Shown one piece after another: positions 59,888-64,000 of a stretch of DNA of 64,000 nt (position 1 is the stretch's first letter; every line of letters begins with the position of its first letter). A program made the position numbers and the translations under genes. Location: contig CP098528.1 in NCBI GenBank assembly GCA_030440445.1, forward strand, positions 2,542,001 to 2,606,000, read 5' to 3'. The notes under the pieces were generated by a model. It was given only the letters and a program-made list of their open reading frames with translations. It ran no database searches and was not told the origin of the DNA. The stretch comes from Halomonas sp. KG2 (GTDB taxonomy: Bacteria > Pseudomonadota > Gammaproteobacteria > Pseudomonadales > Halomonadaceae).

Positions 59888-60896
59888 CGGTGTATCCCTT
59901 TTCAGAAAGCGCTGACAATTTAGCTGCCAGCCAGTGTTCAAACTCTGGCGGAAGCACGGCTTCTACCTCTAACACCCAGCTATCGGGTGGCGCTAACGCT
60001 TGGCACTTCACTGCGTCTTTGGCGGTCATTACAACGGGCCGCTGATGACTAAAACGGAAAGTCTGGTCATCAAAACGCTGATGATCTGCTAGCGGACGCA
60101 TCTCGCCCTCCACCCCTAAACTACGCAGCGTATTAAAAAAACGCTCAGGATGGCCAATACCCGCCACAGCATTCACAGGTAGCGTAAATGGCAGAGGAGT
60201 GAGTGGCACACGTTGACCATCCTGCATTCGACGCCAGCTGAGCGGCGCTAGTTGCATCGCCACTCCCTCTATAGGCAGAGGGCGACGCTGCTCACCATTA
60301 ATAATCACAGCATCAACTTGAGCTAATTTACTGGGTGATTCTCTCAGCGGCCCAGCAGGTAAGCAGCGCCCATTCCCTAGCCCCCTAGCTCCATCAACAA
60401 CAACCAATTCAATATCACGTCCTAACGCCAGATGCTGTAACCCATCATCACTGACAATAATGTCGCACCCACTATCAACCAGGGCTTGAACGCCTCGTGG
60501 ACGGCGCGGATCAGCCACGACCGGGCAGCCCGTTTGTTGCGCCAACATTAATGGCTCATCGCCGCTTTGCGCAGGGTCAGTGATTGCGGTTACCCGTAAC
60601 GGGTAGTGCGATGCTTTACCACCGTAACCACGGGTAATAATACCTGGCGACCACCCCTGCTTCCTCAGCCAGTTGACCAGCCACGCCACTAGCGGCGATT
60701 TACCGGTTCCACCAAGGGTGATATTACCCACCACGATAACGGGTACGGATGCTTTAACAGCTAGCTTTTTACCAGCGTGATAGTGAGAGCTACGGCGCGC
60801 CACAAGATAACGGTATAAATCACCCAGCGGATACAGCGGCGTTAGCCATCGGCTTCCCTGGTAAGCCGCCTTAAGCCAGCGTTGTTCCAGGCTCAT
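59880..60896 (-). CDS. lpxK: Tetraacyldisaccharide 4-kinase
   Basis: Adds the 4-phosphate to lipid A precursor at the inner membrane. 338 residues: P-loop GNITLGGTGKSPLVAWL, ITRGYGG, SGDEPLMLAQQTGCPV, SDDGLQHLALGRDIE and MTAKDAVKC. ATG overlaps the msbA stop with AGGAG upstream. Confidence 0.96.
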   Translation of the reverse strand: MSLEQRWLKAAYQGSRWLTPLYPLGDLYRYLVARRSSHYHAGKKLAVKASVPVIVVGNITLGGTGKSPLVAWLVNWLRKQGWSPGIITRGYGGKASHYPLRVTAITDPAQSGDEPLMLAQQTGCPVVADPRRPRGVQALVDSGCDIIVSDDGLQHLALGRDIELVVVDGARGLGNGRCLPAGPLRESPSKLAQVDAVIINGEQRRPLPIEGVAMQLAPLSWRRMQDGQRVPLTPLPFTLPVNAVAGIGHPERFFNTLRSLGVEGEMRPLADHQRFDDQTFRFSHQRPVVMTAKDAVKCQALAPPDSWVLEVEAVLPPEFEHWLAAKLSALSEKGYTDG

Positions 60897-62629
60897 TCAC
60901 TCTCCTGAAACTGAAGCTGATGCAGCGCCGCATAGGCACCTCCCGCTTCTAACAACGTTTGGTGGGTACCCTGCTCAATAATGCGCCCTTGATCCATCAC
61001 TAAAATACGGTCAGCCCGTTCGATGGTGGATAGACGGTGGGCAATGACCAGCGTGGTACGCCCTTCACACACATGCTCCAGCGCTTTCTGGATATAGCGC
61101 TCAGATTCGGTATCCAGTGCCGATGTCGCTTCGTCCAAGATAAGAATAGGTGCATCTTTAAAAATCGCCCGAGCGATTGCTAAGCGCTGGCGCTGCCCAC
61201 CGGATAACATCACACCGTTTTCACCCACTACCGTGGCATAGCCCTGAGGCAGTTTTTCAATAAACTCACTGGCGTAAGCCGCCTGAGCGGCCGCTTCAAT
61301 GGCGGCAGGGTCTGGGTTGGTAACGCCATAGCCGATGTTGTCAGCAATGGTTGCATTAAATAGCGTGACTTGTTGCGATACTAATGCAATTTGCTGACGC
61401 AAAGGGCCCAACGCATAATCATCGGCATTTACCCCATCAATCACAATGCGCCCTTCACTAGGACGATAAAAACGCGGCAGCAGGCTGACCAATGTTGATT
61501 TACCACTACCAGAGCGCCCAACAATCGCCACTAGCTCACCAGGGGCAACACTAATATTAATATCGTGCAATACATTAGGCTGGTCATCAGCGTAGCGGAA
61601 ACTGACATTATCAATCACCACGCTGCCTGTAAGCTGACGGGGAATTGTCTTCCCTTCATCCTGCTCAGGGGTCAAATCAAGCAAGCCAAATAGCTCCGAA
61701 GCCGCCGCAATGCCTTTTTGAATCTCACTATTCACTTCTGTGAGCTGGCGCACCGGCTTGATCATTAGCGCTGCTGCGGTAATAAAGGCAACAAACTCCC
61801 CCGGCGTCATGTTTTCCATAAGCGCAGGCGCCATGGCAAGCCAAACCAGAATAGCCATGGAAATCGCTACCAGCATCAAGATCACTGGTGAACTCACAGC
61901 ACGCGTCATCGCCTCTTTCATACTCTGACGGCGATTTTCTTCGCTTACCCGTTCAAAACGCTGTTTTTCATACTCTTCAGCACCATGCGTGCGCACGACG
62001 CGATAGCCGGAGAGCGCTTCAGAAGCGACATGAGTAACGTCCCCCATGGAGTGCTGAATACGCTTAGAGATACGCCTAAAACGCTTGCTGGCATAGCTCA
62101 CCACAACAGCAATCACCGGTGTTACGCCCAAAAATAGCAGCGTTAGCATCCAGTTGGTCCAAAACAGATAACCGATCAGCCCGATAACGAACAGACCTTC
62201 ACGCAGAATAATAGTGACCGCTTTCGTGGCAGCACCTGCGACCTGCTCTACGTGATACGTTACTCGAGATACCAAATGGCCACTGGAATGGTGGTCGAAG
62301 AACCGCCCAGGCAAATGTAGCAAATGCGCAAACACATCGCAGCGCAGCGTGTGAATCACATAACGTCCGACATAAGACATAAAGTAGGTGCTTAAAAATG
62401 TCCCCAACCCACGCGAAGCGAACATAATCACCACAAACAGTGGGAGCAGTAAACGAAAGGTAGCATCAGGGTTTTGAATGCCATCAATCAGCTGCTTCAT
62501 CATTTCAGCTAGTGCCGTACTAGAGGCGGCATAAATAATAAAACCGACGATCGCTAACGCGAATGCGCGCCAGTGAGGTTTGACGTAAGTTAATAATCGC
62601 TTGTAGAGAACCCAACCTGAATCAGTCAC
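60893..62629 (-). CDS. msbA: Lipid A export ABC transporter MsbA
   Basis: Flips lipid A core across the inner membrane. 578 residues: six-TM domain (about 15-325) and one ATPase domain with Walker A GRSGSGKST, signature LSGGQRQR, Walker B LILDEATSALD and IAHRLST. GTG start. Next to lpxK as in E. coli; in Pseudomonas this place holds exbB/exbD instead. Confidence 0.95.
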   Translation of the reverse strand: MTDSGWVLYKRLLTYVKPHWRAFALAIVGFIIYAASSTALAEMMKQLIDGIQNPDATFRLLLPLFVVIMFASRGLGTFLSTYFMSYVGRYVIHTLRCDVFAHLLHLPGRFFDHHSSGHLVSRVTYHVEQVAGAATKAVTIILREGLFVIGLIGYLFWTNWMLTLLFLGVTPVIAVVVSYASKRFRRISKRIQHSMGDVTHVASEALSGYRVVRTHGAEEYEKQRFERVSEENRRQSMKEAMTRAVSSPVILMLVAISMAILVWLAMAPALMENMTPGEFVAFITAAALMIKPVRQLTEVNSEIQKGIAAASELFGLLDLTPEQDEGKTIPRQLTGSVVIDNVSFRYADDQPNVLHDINISVAPGELVAIVGRSGSGKSTLVSLLPRFYRPSEGRIVIDGVNADDYALGPLRQQIALVSQQVTLFNATIADNIGYGVTNPDPAAIEAAAQAAYASEFIEKLPQGYATVVGENGVMLSGGQRQRLAIARAIFKDAPILILDEATSALDTESERYIQKALEHVCEGRTTLVIAHRLSTIERADRILVMDQGRIIEQGTHQTLLEAGGAYAALHQLQFQESE

Positions 62630-62685
62630 ACGCGCTCCCGGCCATAGTGTGCAGTTGCGAGAATTCTACCTTATGGTGACGCGCA

Positions 62686-64000
62686 TCAACACCGCTTACG
62701 AACGCCCTGTTGCTTTCGCATGGGAATGATCTGAATTGGCTGAGTCGCTGTGAGGCTAAATTCGAGAGCGCCATCCTGGGCGGTACTCCATAAGCAGCTC
62801 TGTTGTTCCCGAAAGCGGCGCACTACCGCGTCGACCGGATGGTTAAAGGGATTATCTTTCCCAGCACTAAAAATGACATGCCGAGGACGACTTACTTGAA
62901 CGAACTGAACACCCGAACTTGTATTGCTTCCATGATGCCCAGCCACTAACACGCCAATCGGCGTAATAACTTTCGCTAAGATTCTCCTTTCAACGTCCTT
63001 ACCAACGTCACCGGTAATCAACAAACGCTGCCCACCCGCGCTTATTTGAAGTACACAGGAGCGGTCATTTGAGGAGAGCACGTTCTCCCCTTTTGGGGGC
63101 CATAGTATCTGATAGTCAATGCCATCACGTCGCCACTGCTGCCCTTGAACACACTCTGTACTCGCAACAGGCAGAAGCTCTCCACGGGGAACCCACCATT
63201 GCGTTACTTGATGGTCTTTTAAAAGCGCACCAATTCCTCCCGCATGGTCGGTATCGGCATGGCTGACAATGACGTGATCGAACGATTGGCCTGGGGGCCA
63301 AAGAGTTTGCAGTGGCATAAACCCACTGCGAAAACGAGGTCCTGTGTCGTATAGCAATCGATAGTTGGCGCTACGTAATTCAATCAGTTGGCCTTGCCCG
63401 ACATCATAAACAATGACACGCAGCTCACCTTGGTTAAACTGTTCGTCCGCAGACCACCACGGAAAGCTTAATAGCAGTAATGTCGCACTAACACGCAACC
63501 ATCCTGGGACATTGGGAAGCCCCCAACACAGCGACATCAATAACAGTGCACCTACCAGCGGAAACACCAGTATTGACGGTGGCTGCAAAAGCGGTGCCCA
63601 CTGCACGGCAATGACGAGTAACTGATGAAAAACCTGCAGTGCCTGCTCAAAACACCACCACACAAAAAGCCCTATTCCAGGCAGTGGCGACAGCACCCAC
63701 CCCAATAGCGCACTGGGCACCATAACGGAGCTTACCCAAGGTACAGCAACAAGATTAATCAGCGGGGCCGCAGGGGCTACTCTTCCAAATGCCAACAGCA
63801 CTGCAGCCGCCATCAGCGGTGCAATGAGTAGTTGAGAACGCAGTAGCGCCCAGCACCACCCTTTTAGACCCTGTGGGCGGGGGCGGCCTTGCCAAATAAT
63901 AATCAACCAGCCTACCGCAATAAACGATAGCCACAGACCAGGCCTCCACAGTGCAAGCGGATCAACCACTAACACTATCCCGAGCGCAAGCCACCAAGCT
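62686..64000 (-). CDS. comEC: ComEC/Rec2 DNA-uptake channel protein, N-terminal part missing at window edge
   Basis: The last 430 or so codons are present; the frame stays open to the right edge, so the GTG at 63975 is not the real start. Visible: several TM helices of the competence domain (LALGIVLVVDPLALWRPGLW, then hydrophobic segments to about 62/63 of the window) and a C-terminal metallo-beta-lactamase-like domain with YDVGQGQ, HADTDHAGG and VAGHHGSNTSSG. It probably imports single-stranded DNA in transformation; competence of the organism is not shown. About 55 bases upstream of msbA in transcription order. Confidence 0.93.
   Translation of the reverse strand, partial: AWWLALGIVLVVDPLALWRPGLWLSFIAVGWLIIIWQGRPRPQGLKGWCWALLRSQLLIAPLMAAAVLLAFGRVAPAAPLINLVAVPWVSSVMVPSALLGWVLSPLPGIGLFVWWCFEQALQVFHQLLVIAVQWAPLLQPPSILVFPLVGALLLMSLCWGLPNVPGWLRVSATLLLLSFPWWSADEQFNQGELRVIVYDVGQGQLIELRSANYRLLYDTGPRFRSGFMPLQTLWPPGQSFDHVIVSHADTDHAGGIGALLKDHQVTQWWVPRGELLPVASTECVQGQQWRRDGIDYQILWPPKGENVLSSNDRSCVLQISAGGQRLLITGDVGKDVERRILAKVITPIGVLVAGHHGSNTSSGVQFVQVSRPRHVIFSAGKDNPFNHPVDAVVRRFREQQSCLWSTAQDGALEFSLTATQPIQIIPMRKQQGVRKRC

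Overview
The window reads as ordinary chromosome of a gammaproteobacterium, most likely of the Halomonadaceae (Halomonas in the broad sense). Three things suggest this: several gene blocks match Pseudomonas in order (pdxJ-acpS-barA-cysM-rlmD; etfBA/etfQO; DUF1285-tatD-pilZ-holB-tmk-mltG-pabC-fabF-acpP-fabG-fabD-plsX-rpmF-yceD-maf-sppA-HAD-rluC-rne-murB-ptp-kdsB-ycaR-lpxK), the TonB cluster is the six-gene Vibrio/Alteromonas TonB2/TtpC type, and many proteins are rich in Asp/Glu, as in moderate halophiles. The genus is an inference. I see no rRNA, tRNA, CRISPR array, insertion sequence, prophage or attachment site.

Layout. 1-4407: rlmD (cut by the left edge) and cysM, divergent from the GacS/BarA hybrid kinase. 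4426-15455, all on the minus strand: rpoE-rseA-rseB-rseC-mucD envelope-stress genes, then lepA-lepB-rnc-era-recO-pdxJ-acpS. 15834-21620: aroF, dinG, rhlB, a small basic protein and xthA. 21690-26743: TPR, tonB, exbD, exbB, ttpC and a DUF3450 gene behind a good Fur-box match. 27023-31367: a Nudix hydrolase and the class Ib ribonucleotide reductase operon nrdHIEF with two NrdR-box-like sites. 31740-36369: Mn-type superoxide dismutase, etfBA and divergent etfQO. 36417-43219: a UvrD-like helicase, DUF1285, TatD-family DNase, pilZ, holB, tmk, mltG. 43250-49589: pabC and the fatty-acid/phospholipid cluster fabF-acpP-fabG-fabD-plsX-rpmF-yceD. 49752-53147: maf, sppA, a phosphatase and rluC. 53148-57312: RNase E with a leader of several hundred bases. 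57363-64000: murB, a low-molecular-weight tyrosine phosphatase, kdsB, ycaR, lpxK, msbA and comEC (cut by the right edge).

The genes fall into envelope stress and secretion (rpoE regulon, lepB, sppA), iron uptake (TonB2), dNTP supply, beta-oxidation electron flow (Etf), fatty-acid and lipid A precursor supply (fab, plsX, kdsB, lpxK, msbA, murB), and RNA decay (rne, rhlB, rnc).

I did not find an undescribed multi-gene system. What stands out is at the small scale: short tandem repeats at gene junctions and in protein tails (13-bp x8 between tonB and the TPR gene, 15-bp x4 across ptp/murB, 17-bp x4 after the Nudix gene, a hexamer tract giving PdxJ a His-Glu tail), a consensus promoter that would make yceD mRNA nearly leaderless, a structured rne leader, and an unusually long rpoE-rseA gap.
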